From: Branchiostoma floridae
Taxonomy: Eukaryota; Chordata; Leptocardii; Amphioxiformes; Branchiostomatidae
Assembly (NCBI RefSeq): GCF_000003815.2
Contig: NW_023365723.1
Span: 388,699 to 452,698, forward strand
Length of the DNA: 64,000 nt
Reading direction: 5' to 3'
Below the pieces are notes generated by a model. That model saw only the letters and a program-made list of their open reading frames with translations, searched no databases and was not told where the DNA came from. Of the stretch, positions 11,511 to 22,490 are shown piece after piece (the first letter of the stretch is position 1; every line of letters starts with the position of its first letter). The position numbers and the translations under genes are program-made.

Positions 11511-11869
11511 CTGTTAAAAAATTAACAGAAATTATATTACGTTTGGTGATAAAAGTCATATTAAACCCATATCAAAGTCCTCTTATTGGTATTTCAATGT
11601 TCTGCTTGGATCAATTCACTTGGTTTCACGATAGTTAATCAATACCTGAGTTTATCTTGTTTACATGTGACCTTTCCTTTTACTTTGTCCTTATACACAT
11701 AACTGTTGAAACATTTCCGCACATTCATAACTAATCATGTCCCAAGGTATAAAATGGTATAAATGTCAGAAATACATAACTTTTAACACTACAAATCAAA
11801 GTGGAGTGATTTTGAAACAGTTTCAGAAACAGAGATCCATTAATTATAATATCAATATCATCTTTGCTT

Positions 11870-12060
11870 AAGCTGTAGTATCGAAGAGGAAAAAAGATGA
11901 ATGTTTGATCGGAAATCTTTCCATTTGTCGCCTTCGCCTATGTCTCAATGGTCTAGCCGGTCTGGGATGTCCACCTGCTTGTCTACGGCATCAGGGGACA
12001 TGGACGTAGTCACAGCATAGGCCTCAATTGTTAGAAGAACTAAACAGATTAACACGCTAG
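11870..12060 (-). pseudogene. 5' part of a degenerate zinc-finger exon, copy 1
   Basis: The minus strand encodes TTSMSPDAVDKQVDIPDR and then runs into a stop and frame break before the basic RRRRQMERF word seen in the better-preserved copy at 28869-29390. The same module recurs at 43660-43780 and 60950-61080. Here the finger itself is missing, leaving only the leader segment. Confidence 0.5.
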
Positions 12061-12265
12061 AAAGTCAATGTCTGGTTTTACGTTTATGATGAACAACTTC
12101 AAAACCCGACACTACAAAATTAAAAAATGAAATTACCAGTTGTTTGTGCATAGCAGCTGTCTGACCGCATAATTTGTTTTATTATGATACCTATACAGTC
12201 AATCTTTACTGATATCCAAAGAGCCCAGACAACACAAAGACAACTATGAAAGTAGGTAAAAATAC

Positions 12266-12269
12266 AGAA
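12266..12269. other. Target-site duplication AGAA (left)
   Basis: AGAA directly precedes the left terminus. Its twin is 25850-25853, and the unoccupied site is 61296-61299 in the second copy of the block. Confidence 0.88.
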
Positions 12270-12775
12270 AACAGCCTCCAGTTTAATTCTGCTGTTCCAG
12301 TTTAATTCCTGACAGACCTCCCATATCTCAGCAACGATATACCCAGATGGGCTAATATCATGTAGTATAGGTAAAAATGATGTAAGAAATACGTAGCCGC
12401 CATTGATGACCCCCTGGGGATTAGTCCAGTTATGCATTATTATGCATAATTATGCATAATTATGCATAACCCTTCTTAGAGTTATGCATAATTATGCATA
12501 ATTATGCATAAGGTTTCTTAGGGTTATGCATAATTATGCATAATTCTTCTTAGGTTTATGCATAATTATGCATAATAGTTCTTATTGCATGATAGTAATA
12601 AAGCGTACAGTGGTGATTTTGCTTCACTATGTTAACCATGATTCATTTACCAGTAGCTTTGTTGTCGTCATGTATGGTCTAGTGTAGAGGTACCGTAGGT
12701 TCTGGAGGACCTTTGTTATAATCTACAAGCAGGTCTTGCGCTGGCATTGATAGTATCATAAGTTTGGGAAAGAGT
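12270..12775 (+). repeat. Left terminal inverted repeat of the 13.6-kb element
   Basis: The reverse complement matches 25338-25849 almost base for base. It contains two subterminal CCAGTTTAATTC words (from about 12277 and 12297), an array of TTATGCATAA palindromes, and an outward-reading open frame (MHNWTNPQGV...) whose two copies differ by amino-acid changes and look non-coding. Confidence 0.93.
12430..12576. repeat. TTATGCATAA palindrome array, left
   Basis: Eleven TTATGCATAA-type palindromes in groups of 4, 3, 2 and 2, separated by short spacers sharing TTCTTAG. The right inverted repeat has the mirror arrangement. Regular spacing in both ends suggests protein-binding sites for transposition or expression, by inference only. 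Confidence 0.85.
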
Positions 12776-12779
12776 TTAG

Positions 12780-13834
12780 CAGTTTAATCTAAAAGTTATT
12801 TCCTAAAACAAATCTTTATCAACTAATCAGTAACTGTTAAGCTATGTCAAACTATCAAGTTTTCATTTAACAGGCAACACTCTAAATATGGAAAACACTC
12901 TAAACCCAGAAACATGATTATTATGGTATAGTTTAAGAAGGATATTTTTTGTTTCAGAATACAACATATACTACATGATGACAATTACATCTATATTTAG
13001 GTAACATCGCAGGCCCCGTGGGACTAAATCAGTTCTTCAGATTTCTGCATTTGACTGTAGAATTACGAACAGAAGTCTGACTACCGAAGTCTGCAATAAA
13101 CCACATGCAGAATTCTGCAAACCTCACGCAGAATTCTACAGCCAGGCAGAATTGTGCAACACATTTGTAGAAATCTGCAACTTACATGCAGAATTCTCCA
13201 TCAAAGTACAAAATATGAAATAATATGCTATGCTACAGTTAATTGTCATGGTATTAGATAGTAGACCTACACTCACTCACTCAGGTCATTAGGTTGGTAA
13301 GTCACTGAAAGAGGCTTGTTTTCTTCACAACCTTAATACTTTATTTACTCCAACATTTCTGTGACCGTCTCTGACAATCAGGGTAATTCTGACTGGTTCA
13401 CTTGTACTACAGCACTAGGTGTCACTACTTACAGTTACAGATGCAGTCACAAACGTATTTACATACATTGTATCTACAGTAACTGCTTTATGCACATTTT
13501 TACAATGCAGTAGAGTGTAACACATACTAGTACACAACAGCTGTCAATTAACTGTAATAGCTGTGTACCAGTTTACATCTAGTTCTTAAGAATGCAGCCA
13601 TACCTGATAACTGCAGAGAGCAGTACCATGTAACTTACTAATTGTTAGGCCTACGTCACATTTCCTACCCGGGGCCCGGCCGGGCTGTTTGCGGAAAAGA
13701 AAAATTTAAGTTTATGCCAACTTTTTCTCTCCGTTGCTTGGGGATCGTTTTAACTGACTGTGCAGAATTTTTTTTTAAAGTGTGTTGTAGCGATGGGGCA
13801 GGGGTAACTTTGTAACCAAATAATATAATTACTC
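12780..13834. other. Element interior, no gene
   Basis: AT-rich DNA. It includes a cluster of GCAGAATTCTGCA-like words (13038-13202) and otherwise nothing recognisable. Confidence 0.5.
13038..13202. repeat. Degenerate minisatellite of GCAGAATTCTGCA words
   Basis: Palindromic words such as GCAGAATTCTGCAA recur about every 20-25 bp with substitutions (AGATTTCTGCA, CAGAAGTCTG, GCAGAATTCTACA, GTAGAAATCTGCAA). This is consistent with a short decayed tandem array. Confidence 0.6.
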
Positions 13835-15897
13835 AGAGCAAGAACATGGGGGATCCACTCCAAGGCTTACAATGCTATAGGGCTTATTCAATCACGTGAT
13901 CCTCCCCCTAGCAACTAATCGGACGCCATAGCAATGAGTGAAGTCGGCCATTTTGGTGTACCACAGTCTGCCCGCCTGCAGTGGGGCCCTATGCAACTCT
14001 CCGTAAAAATTGTAAATATTTCCCAAGCAAATTGTACAATTTCCGTTCAAAACATTTAGTTTCATAATCACTGAGTGCTTTCTTCTGTTGGTTCTGCACT
14101 GGTAAAGCGCACACAAATTGGGCAACAGTAAGATTTGTTTCGCGATTCTCTCGTCAAAGCCGCGCGGTAATGAACATAGCAAGGGAAATTCCAAAACACT
14201 ACTGTGATCAGTCGGAAGCAAAACTAGATTTCTGCAATACGTAGAGCGGATCTAACCAGTTGGACTGTACATGTGATAATCAATGTTCACGTGTGTAGTA
14301 GACACTTTGTATTTGGACATTCAAGCAAACGATAGGCTAGTTTCAATGTCCACGGGTACCCATTTCCGGTGATACTGACCTACAATCCACTCTAGAAGCA
14401 GGAACCTAAAAGAGAGACAGACAAACACTGAAACACCGGAGTCCATAAACGACAGGAAGAACATCTCCCCTAGTTCTTTGATGAATTTCCATGAAACAAA
14501 AACAAGAGTAGTCTAGTACAAGATGAGCATTGCTTACTGTGTGTGAACAAAAACTGCGGCACTCAAAATGGTCCCGTCTTGACACAGGACTGGTCCTCAC
14601 GGTGATAGTCCAACTTTAGAATGTCAGGGCAAACTTTCCAGATGACAACGTACTTTCTATCTACTAAAATCTCATCCTACACTCTGTATTTGTCCAGATA
14701 CTAAGTTGCCACAAGGACTTTTCAACAAGTTGTTGTAAGTCCTGTACGCTTTGAACTGAGTGTGCAGAAAGTCATTCACAGAACCAAATACTCCAAACTA
14801 AGACAAGATGAATGGACTCCGCTGTCACTGTTGCCATACTCGTAAAGTGACTCACTGGATTTCTGCAAAATGTCCCTCAATGATGAAATATGGATAATTT
14901 CCAACCGATTTTTGTAGCGAAAATATGACGTGAGGTTGGAGGCTCTTTGCATAGTCGGTGACAGCGGGCAAACAACTTCACTTTTCTCGGATTTAGAGAC
15001 CTTCAGATACCGAGGAACCGAGGAGCTGTAGTGATGGTACACCAAAGTGGCCGCGCTCGGAGGGAAGGGGTGATGACGTCACGTGAATATGCCCTATAGC
15101 TAGATGAAAAAATGTATAATCTTAATTATGATGTGCATTGTACATGTATAAATCTAAAGTAGGGGAGTGTCACATGCCTAAAGCCAGTACTCAAAATCCT
15201 TTTTTCAGTCTTGTTGCCTAGGCTACAACCTGAGTCAAAAGCCAGGTTGTGCCATCAACATTTCAGGTTGCCCCACTTCCAAGTTTTTATTTTTCTCAAA
15301 TCAGCTACTTAATATATCCATTATTTTTTCTTCCAGTTACATGTACCTTCTTAATCTTTTATCCTATAAAGAAAGAAAACAAAGGCTTATGCACATAGTT
15401 TGGGTAAAACTGCAAAATTTCAGGCTGCGCACTGTGCTACCTCTGTCACAGAATCAGGCTGCGCCATAGAAAGTGGTTGCATTTGCAAGTGTGCAAGTTA
15501 CCGACCACTGCAAAAGCAGCGGTGTCTGCAGAATCTGACATTACAGTGTGTCCTGATACTTTATAGCATAAAAGTAATTTAAACTTATCTGGAGGAAATT
15601 TAACACAGTTACAAAAGTGCCAGCTTATACAAGTTCTATTTGCTTCTAGCAATAAAGTGCTGTTTTTTATGCAGTTGTGGTTGTACACATCCCTTTTTTC
15701 TTATTGCCTTTATACTTGTTAAGTTATATGTGTACACTCCACCATCCAGAAGGAGCAATGTCATGTCTGTGAATGGGGTGCAAAGATATACTTCCAGAGT
15801 AACCAATGAACTTTGTTTGATATTGCTACAGACTATTGGGGTTGCAGGTAATGCTCTGAGTTTAGTAGTTGGAGTGGATCCCCCATGTTCTTGCTCT
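13835..15897. mobile_element. Nested inverted-repeat element
   Basis: A 29-bp segment at 13835-13863 (containing GAACATGGGGGATCCACTCC) is perfectly repeated in reverse complement at 15869-15897. Weaker inverted similarity (TTGTAACC) continues outward. Inside lies a second inverted pair, 13874-13900 versus 15079-15100 (GCTATAGGGC...TATTCA...CACGTGA). The structure looks like one foldback or MITE-type element inside another. No transposase was found. Confidence 0.7.
13874..15100. mobile_element. Inner inverted-repeat element, ends GCTATAGGGC
   Basis: The ends GCTATAGGGC and GCCCTATAGC face inward, with CACGTGA and a TTTGGTGTACCA word mirrored further in. Minus-strand frames at 13892-14221 (109 codons) and 14776-15045 (89 codons) fall inside. 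Neither resembles a known transposase, and the first overlaps the inverted end. Probably non-autonomous. Confidence 0.55.
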
Positions 15898-16920
15898 GTG
15901 CAATCAAAGTTACTCGGTTACAAAATTGGAACATGTAGTTGGTAGGACAGGTCTAAATAAGGTTTCTGAACTGTAGAAACACCAAGTCTGGCCTGAGATC
16001 TGGAGAGGGCAATAGTACCACCCAGTAGTCAAACCTCCTTGGCTTGAGGATTGATTAGTCATGGCTCCACCCACCTGGTTACTGGTCCTCACTGGGGTTA
16101 CCCACTTAGGGCTTGTCACAACAAGGTTCAGCCAATGCCAGACCCTCTTAAAAGTCTTATTTACAATTTAAAATAAAGAAAGTAATGATGGTGCCTATGT
16201 AAAGCTCATATAAAGTCATTGAAAACTGATAGTTTGGTAGGGCAACACATAAGATGGATAAAATAACTATATGTACATGTAACTAGGAAGTCAAGAACAG
16301 TCTTTGTCTTCCTACTTAGTTATCTAAATGTGTCTTAATCTAACTGTTGGTGCCTAGAAAAATCATTTTGGAGTTGACTAATTAGAGAGGATCAGAATCA
16401 GGCATTCTGTCCACAATTGTGTGCTACACCAGCAGCCCAGAAACCACTAGGGAACTATGGGTTCCAGCCTGTGCCAGAGGGTAAGGGGTCAACTGAGTAT
16501 CACCTTTCCTTCTGTGCCTATTGGAAACATCAATGAGACTTAAAGACTACAGAGTCCTATTTTGCACAATTAATTAAATCTTCCTTTTCTTTTTCAAATG
16601 TTTAATTTAGAAACCTTACCAAGTCATACTACATGTACATGATTGTGATAATTACCCAGAGATTTGATAATGAGTAGTGTAGAGTAGAGTAGAGTTTTTC
16701 TGTCACTGGTAGGAACTTCTCATTAACCATAGAACACATGGACTCAAGAGGGTGGTGATCTCTTGGTGACACTGTGGTCCTTATCCATTAATCTCCAAGC
16801 AGATGTAAGTGGCTCTGTTTTCATTGTTTTAGTTTTTTTACAAGTAAAGCACTTAAGCAATATCTTTTAAGTATGGTATTCATTCCTGGTTTGCCTCTTC
16901 CTAAGTTACTACGTTAACTG
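15110..16920. other. Element interior, no gene
   Basis: Short frames only. Small GTAGA repeats lie near 16678-16698. Nothing else is recognised. Confidence 0.5.
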
Positions 16921-16940
16921 AAGGGACTACCCTAAAGATC

Positions 16941-16962
16941 AATAAATAAATAAATAAATAAA
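16941..16962. repeat. (AATA)n microsatellite
   Basis: Five AATA/AAAT units immediately precede a perfect hairpin. CCCTAAAGATC before it resembles the 3' tail of a retroposed element. Confidence 0.75.
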
Positions 16963-16963
16963 C

Positions 16964-16994
16964 CAAGGAGCTTTTATCTGATAAAAGCTCCTTG
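16964..16994. repeat. Perfect 15-bp-arm hairpin
   Basis: CAAGGAGCTTTTATC is followed after one T by its exact reverse complement. It could be a short foldback remnant. Confidence 0.9.
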
Positions 16995-17139
16995 AATAAA
17001 CTAAGTAGGAAAAATTAAGAAGTGCAGAATCTTATAGAAAGGAGTATTACATGTTGCAAATTAAAATACTTCTCAAAAGATTGTCAAAATACTGAGTTGA
17101 GTCTGATCTTACATCTACTCGAAGATTGGAAGGAGGGCC

Positions 17140-17340
17140 TGCATGCCTTTTTCCGTTAACCGTTACGGGCCATTTTAATTCACCGTTAATCGTTGCCGAC
17201 CTGCTCTAATTCAACGTTAATCGTTATCGGTATATTCTTCGTGAAGCGTTATTGGTCGTTTTAATTCAACGTTAATCGTTATTTGTTACCCCGAATTCAC
17301 CGTTAAGCGTTACCAAGAAATTCTTCGTGACAAGTTAAAA
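17140..17340 (+). repeat. CCGTTAAGCGTTAC array, left
   Basis: Several degenerate units of the form AATTCACCGTTAATCGTT, spaced about 30-50 bp. The same unit, better preserved, forms a second array at 18265-18362 in the same orientation. The two arrays bracket the ~180-bp tandem repeat. Confidence 0.75.
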
Positions 17341-17344
17341 CCCA

Positions 17345-17960
17345 CGAAGTCCAATGCCAGAGTCCCTGAAAAGGCGGGAAATGGCGTTCCAAAGGGTCCA
17401 GATTTCAAAATTTCCCAGTCTCCCGGCCTTCGGCACTGGACATGGTAGAAATATGTCGCAGAAGCGTCGCCCTCGAAGACCCATATATATCATACAGATT
17501 TCAGTGTCAAATTTAGCTTAGTTTCAGGCAAAATGTACTCCTCGAATGCAGAAAACGAGGTTTCTCAGGACCTCCCTTGCGACTCATCGGCTTGCGCCTT
17601 TGGAGCTCACGGCGACATGGCAAAAATATATTGGGGGCGTGGGTCGTCGCCCCAAAAAAACTTTTCTCTCTAATAAAACTTGTATGTCATTTAATTTAGC
17701 TTCGTCTGCCAGCAAAATTTGTCCTTCAAAAATGCCGGAAATGGCGCTTCAGACGGTCCAGATTTTGAAAATTTCCAGGACTTATTTTGCAACGTCTTGT
17801 TCCTCAAAATGGTCAAAATATGTCGGGAGTGGAGGTAAAAGCTATAACCTTGTGTAGTTTTGATGAAAAAATGCCATTAAGGTAGCTTTATCTGTCGGAA
17901 AAGTTAGCCAGAAAATGCAGGAAATAGCTTTCAGGTGGTCGTGATTTTAAAATTTTCACG
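17345..17960 (+). repeat. Degenerate ~180-bp tandem repeat (about four units)
   Basis: The word pair GGGAAATGGCG...GGTCCAGATTT starts near 17372 and 17732, with related starts near 17546 and 17916. A second marker (GACATGGTAGAAATATGTCG-like) recurs near 17437, 17610 and 17806. Period and order support an old satellite-like array. The open frame 17546-17857 is a by-product. Confidence 0.65.
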
Positions 17961-18264
17961 GGGGAGCATACCCCCGAACCCCTCTAGGATGCGTCGCGCC
18001 TTCGGCGCTCCACTTTGCTGAACGTTTTGCCAGCAATAGTTCTCCCCCCCCCCACCACCAAAAGAAATATGCTGTCGCCGCCCCTGTAGCAAGAACACTG
18101 CAACAGGGAAGCAAATGTCATTGATGCAGCGGACATTGTCCCTGTCATTCCTCCGGGTTCTGGGCATCTTTTCATTCTCATAATGTCATTAGTCAGCTAC
18201 TAATGTGACCTATTGAGATGTACGAATAGAAATGTGCGTCAATCATTACAGTTATGCTTTGTAA

Positions 18265-18362
18265 CCAATCCTGAATTTACCGTTAAGCGTTACCGGGCCT
18301 CCTGAATTTACCGTTAAGCGTTACCGGGTCTCCTGAATTCACCGTTAAGCGTTACCAAGACC
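18265..18362 (+). repeat. CCGTTAAGCGTTACC array, right
   Basis: Three consecutive units CTGAATTYACCGTTAAGCGT plus TACCGGGYCTC, about 32 bp each. They are the same family as the array at 17140-17340. Confidence 0.85.
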
Positions 18363-18543
18363 CCCCCATGCAGACCCTCTGGAAGGGGCAGCCTTTCCAT
18401 GAGGGCACCTACCTGGGAACCTTAACTAAGGCAATAGAGACTGATGCCCTTTTCATACTGGCCCTCAACATAGTGCCAGTCAGCATTAGCAGGGAGGGTA
18501 GGGGAGAACTGAACAGAAACATATGACTCTGTTGAATTTTGAT

Positions 18544-18684
18544 TATCTATCTCTATCATACATAAAAAAAAAAAAACTCAGATTCTTGTATTTCCCAATT
18601 CAGACAAAATTTAGACAACTACTAGTAATTGCTTTATGAAAATAGAATCTGAGTTTTTTTTTTTTAAATATGATAGAGATAGAA
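18544..18684. repeat. Inverted repeat (~41-bp arms, 57-bp loop)
   Basis: The left arm 18544-18586 runs TATCTATCTCTATCATA, then a poly-A, then CTCAGATTCT. The right arm 18644-18684 is its near-perfect reverse complement. It is a compact MITE-like foldback close to, but outside, the LTR element. Confidence 0.8.
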
Positions 18685-18752
18685 TGGCATGGCCATGTCC
18701 ACTTTCCCTGGCCTTCTCTCTCCTGTAATTTGAGCATTCCCAGGAATGCATC

Positions 18753-18941
18753 TGTTACCCGCCCGACCGCGAGGGCCGGGCGCTAGACGGGGACTACAGA
18801 CGACGTCAGAGCCCAGACTTCGGGAGACCAAACTTTTAATGTCAAACAAGATGGATTCCCTTCACAGAACTGCCCCACACGCATGCGTGTAAACTGGGAT
18901 AATCCATTACTTGAGCTAGTGGGGGGTTTCACCATGCTACA
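18753..18941 (-). repeat. LTR (3' LTR in element orientation)
   Basis: 189-bp LTR matching 20475-20663. The polypurine tract lies directly beside it at about 18944-18960 (complement strand). Confidence 0.88.
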
Positions 18942-19252
18942 CACTCCCCCTCTCACTAAAATGTCGTCCCGACATTGCCAATAACAGTAAAAACAGAACT
19001 ACAATATGTATGTCACTTATTAACAGTTGCCTTTGCCAATATCTAATGTCGATCATAAGGATAACTCTACTTATACAAATCATGTCAACCTAACAGTTCT
19101 TGCACAATTGTATAACTATGGAGCTGAGTTGGAGCTTAATGTCCGTCTGGCACCCGTATCTCCGTACGTTTTCAGTTGGCTTCATTCAAACTTCTCTGGA
19201 TGACATCCACTTTCTGGAAGTGACTTCAAACATGGCAGTCTTGGATTTTCCT

Positions 19253-19465
19253 TCAGAATTCTCAACTTCAGTTGTCTTGGGCTTGGTTTCGGGACATCCT
19301 CAAACTCGGTATCTTGGATTTCTTACCGGACATCCTCAACTCTGTTGTCTTGGGTTTGGTTCCACAACACCCTCAAACTCGGTATCTTGGGTTTACATCC
19401 GGCCATCCTCAACTCTGTTGTCTTGGACTGTCCTCAACCCTCAAACTAAGCATTCTTGAATTCTA
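19253..19465. repeat. ~37/74-bp minisatellite inside the LTR element
   Basis: Alternating units CATCCTCAAACTCGGTATCT and CATCCTCAACTCTGTTGTCT, each followed by a TGGGTTT-type tail, repeat for about five half-units. This makes overlapping open frames in two plus-strand registers, which are not taken as genes. Confidence 0.8.
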
Positions 19466-20474
19466 ATTTCTACCTAAAATCCTCAACCATGTTTTATTGT
19501 AGCGCTGGATTCAGAGTCCAAAAGGCTACCTTTCTTCTTAAGACTGAGCCTCCATGCCCATTGCTTGATATTATATCTCTGGTACCAGACTTCTTCAGCA
19601 TAGACAATAACTAGACAACTTCGTATGAATGCTAATTGTTAATCTACATACCAAACATACACTATGAATTCAATCTATAACGTAACAAAATGTTGAACAT
19701 GCGAGAGTCCTGCTTGCTTGTGCTTGATGTCTACTTGTCTTGACAGTCCTGACTGCATCAGTTCTTCCTCTGTTTTTGCCACAGTCTTGTGTGCTTGCCG
19801 GCCTGTGCTTGTCATCTTCTTTCCATTGTGGGGACACAATTTGATTGACGTTCTTGATCTCCCCAGTGCCCTCCTGGTCTCCTCCATCAGTTGAGTGGTG
19901 GATCTTGTTTACTAGGGTTACCTCAGTGGGTTGACCTCTGGCAATGCTGGTGAGTGACGCAACTCTTCTGCCGGGCTGATCGGTAACTTGACACCAACCA
20001 CATGTGCCGTTTTCCTGGTTTTCCCGCTGAAGCTGGTACAGCCTACAGGCCACACTGACGAGTGAAAGTCTGCTACTTTGCCCTCTCTGTATGTCTTCTC
20101 ACAACGATGCTATACTGAGTTGGCACGGGTTACTTCCAATTTCTTCTTGTAGGTACAGTAGCCCTCCCCCTTACTTCCGTCATCTTATGGGCGCCGCCAT
20201 CTTTGTTGTGAAACCGGAGAACTCACGGGGGTTATGGTCCAATCTTGGGTTGGCTGGAAGAGAATCAAGACACCACGAGGAGCCACTGTCCAGGCTAGAT
20301 GCAGAACTCCTCTGACCTCTCCTTCCGCGTCACGTCGCGTCACGTGACCGTTTCGGCGGGAACTCTGACGGACGACCTTTCTCTCTGTGCTGTTTCTCTC
20401 AGACTTGACGGGCTGCTATCGCGCCATCCGCTACGTTTTTCCTGGAACTTTCGATCTCGGTAGAACCTCCAATT

Positions 20475-20663
20475 TGTTACCCGCCCGACCGCGAGGGCCG
20501 GGCGCTAGACGGGGACTACAGACGACGTCAGAGCCCAGACTTCGGGAGACCAAACTTTTAATGTCAAACAAGATGGATTCCCTTCACAGAACTGCCCCAC
20601 ACGCATGCGTGTAAACTGGGATAATCCATTACTTGAGCTAGTGGGGGGTTTCACCATGCTACA
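20475..20663 (-). repeat. LTR (5' LTR in element orientation)
   Basis: 189-bp LTR matching 18753-18941. The TGG-type primer-binding-site word lies just inside, at about 20452-20471. Confidence 0.88.
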
Positions 20664-20820
20664 CATCTCTTAAGTTGAAATTTCATGGGTGGCTGCAGCC
20701 AAGGTTTCTTGGGGTTTTCAGCTGACCCCAGTGACCTGGCCCTGTTGTTTCTGTAGGAGGACCTCTGAAGGGGACTGCTAGGTATGAGATTTGGGGCAAA
20801 AACAGACATCAAACATGTAT

Positions 20821-20907
20821 TATAATATCACTGTTCAAGACTGTGATGCCCAGCAGTATGCTGGTGAGACAGAAAAGGCTTTTAAAAAGAGGCTCACTGA
20901 GCACTAG
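20821..20907 (+). pseudogene. GIY-YIG endonuclease fragment (retroelement)
   Basis: The plus-strand frame reads YNITVQDCDAQQYAGETEKA and then FKKRLTEH before a TAG. The order Y-x-(V/I)-x-C-x-x-C-...Y-(V/I)-GET-...-R-(L/I)-x-EH is typical of the GIY-YIG nuclease at the C-terminus of Penelope-like and related retroelements. Downstream sequence to about 21130 contains several stops. Old and inactive. Confidence 0.6.
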
Positions 20908-21139
20908 AGAGACATGCAACCCCCAACCGGTACCCCCACACTGTGGAATGACAACACCACCCAGAACAAAATATCACCATCCTCACATGTCAGCCAAGAG
21001 CAGATGGTCTCAGTGTGAGTGTACTGGGTACAAGATGCAGTACATACAAACATTGTATCAGTCTGATCTACAGATCCCACTCCCCAGTCTGCAACACCTC
21101 ATGAAAATGACAACACTGGTCTCTGAAGATCTTTAGGTT

Positions 21140-22480
21140 CAAGTGTCATTTTAGGAACTGGGAAAAACTTTCATAAAATGGAGAAATGACAGCTTGAAAT
21201 TCATTTTTGGGATTAGGTGCACTTGTGAACCCAACCTAAAATTTTAAACTAAAAAAAATTGGGATGCACCACATAAATAGTAGAATGCACGAAAAACCTA
21301 CTTAGACTTCATTCTGTTCATTTAATTTTTTATACTCGTGCTGAATTTGTTCATAAAAACATTAGTAAGAAAACTGGAAAGGAATAATTCACAAAATGTT
21401 GTTTAGCCAACTTAAGTTATAAAAAAACAAGCAGAAAAGTGTCAATGTAATATCATTGGAAAATTGATAATTATAATACAATTTCTGCATGTTGTCCAAA
21501 AATGCTAAGATATATTACTAAAACAATGGTGGAGTTAAGTTAATGCAGCATTGATAACTTAGATAAACCCTAATGCTTCAAATTCTTGATATGGCAGACA
21601 TTTAATTTTCTTTCTAACAGTTTAGATATCAAGAATATGCTGCATACCAGTATATGTTGATATCTTTTCATTACGTAAACCTACGAAAAAATGGGTGCAC
21701 AGTTCCAAATTTGGTGCACATGCACCCAGTACGTATTTCCAGCACTGAAGGATAAAAATCAGTGTCTTCCAGCTCAGCATCTGCTTTCTGGTCTGAGATG
21801 GCCAACTGAAAACCTGGGCAGGGTGCATGGTAGATCAATTATCTATGGTTTGGCTGGCCAAGGGTCACAACAGGGAGTGGTACAAAAACAATCTTGCAGG
21901 GTGTATCCCCCTTACCAAATTAGGGTATGTACATTGAGATGGTGAAAAGTTGTTATCTGAAGGTTGTTGATTCAATACAATTGAAAAAAAGTCATTGGCA
22001 ACTTTGATTCATGAGTAGCAACTATACACAAGTACATCATTCATTTGAATGTGTTTTGTAATTAGCCCTGTAAAATATTTCTGTTTCAACAACTCAACTT
22101 TTGATTGAAATGATGTTACAAAATTAACACTTAACAGGAATCGATAATAAGGACAGGGTTTCTGAAGGTAACAAACTTAAGAATGTTTCAATATCTAGCT
22201 TTAGTGAGACTTACATGTCTGCCCATTCCCAGTGGTTTTCCCTTTGGGGAAAGCTCCCAGGTAGCTGTATCATTCTGATGCATACCAATACCTATAGTAT
22301 TCAATATGTCCATTATGAAGCTCTGTTTTGAATCGATTAAGTCATAGTGCCTTCTCCACATGTAGATTAATGATCTACTTTCAAATTTATATTATTATGG
22401 CAAATTGCTTAATACTAGTACTTCTGTGAGCCCCCTTTAAAATGTTGATGGTGTAATGTTAAAAGTACAGAATAAAGTGT
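21140..22480. other. Element interior, no gene
   Basis: AT-rich, with only short frames on both strands. Nothing is recognised. Confidence 0.5.
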
Positions 22481-22490
22481 TTTCCTTTAA

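Larger units (their letters stand above)
9100..12269. repeat. Segmental duplication, copy 1 left part
   Basis: Collinear and nearly identical with 58170-61299, differing by scattered substitutions and small indels (e.g. an extra 7 bp near 11690). Homology stops abruptly at 12269, where the 13.6-kb element begins, and resumes at 25854 against 61300. The breakpoint thus maps exactly to the insertion. Confidence 0.92.
18753..20663 (-). mobile_element. Small non-coding LTR retroelement (TRIM-like) with identical LTRs
   Basis: Direct repeats of 189 bp at 18753-18941 and 20475-20663 appear identical. On the minus strand they start TGTAGC and end TAACA, giving TG...CA ends. CATC flanks both sides (18749-18752 and 20664-20667), a 4-bp target duplication. 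On the minus strand AGTGAGAGGGGGAG abuts the 3' LTR as a polypurine tract. Downstream of the 5' LTR is TGGAGGTTCTACCGAGATCG, a primer-binding-site-like TGG word complementary to a tRNA-style 3' end. The 1.5-kb interior has no gag or pol. Mobilisation would depend on another element. Confidence 0.88.

Noticed and set aside
12120-12437. Open frame MHNWTNPQGV... as a transposase of the 13.6-kb element
   Set aside because: It lies wholly in the terminal repeat and occurs once per end. The two copies differ by replacement changes, and it has no motif.
12270-12775. Two independent insertions of a ~510-bp MITE in opposite orientation
   Set aside because: The inner end of the ~510-bp unit does not resemble the outer end, and the AGAA duplication plus the empty site fit one large insertion rather than two small ones.
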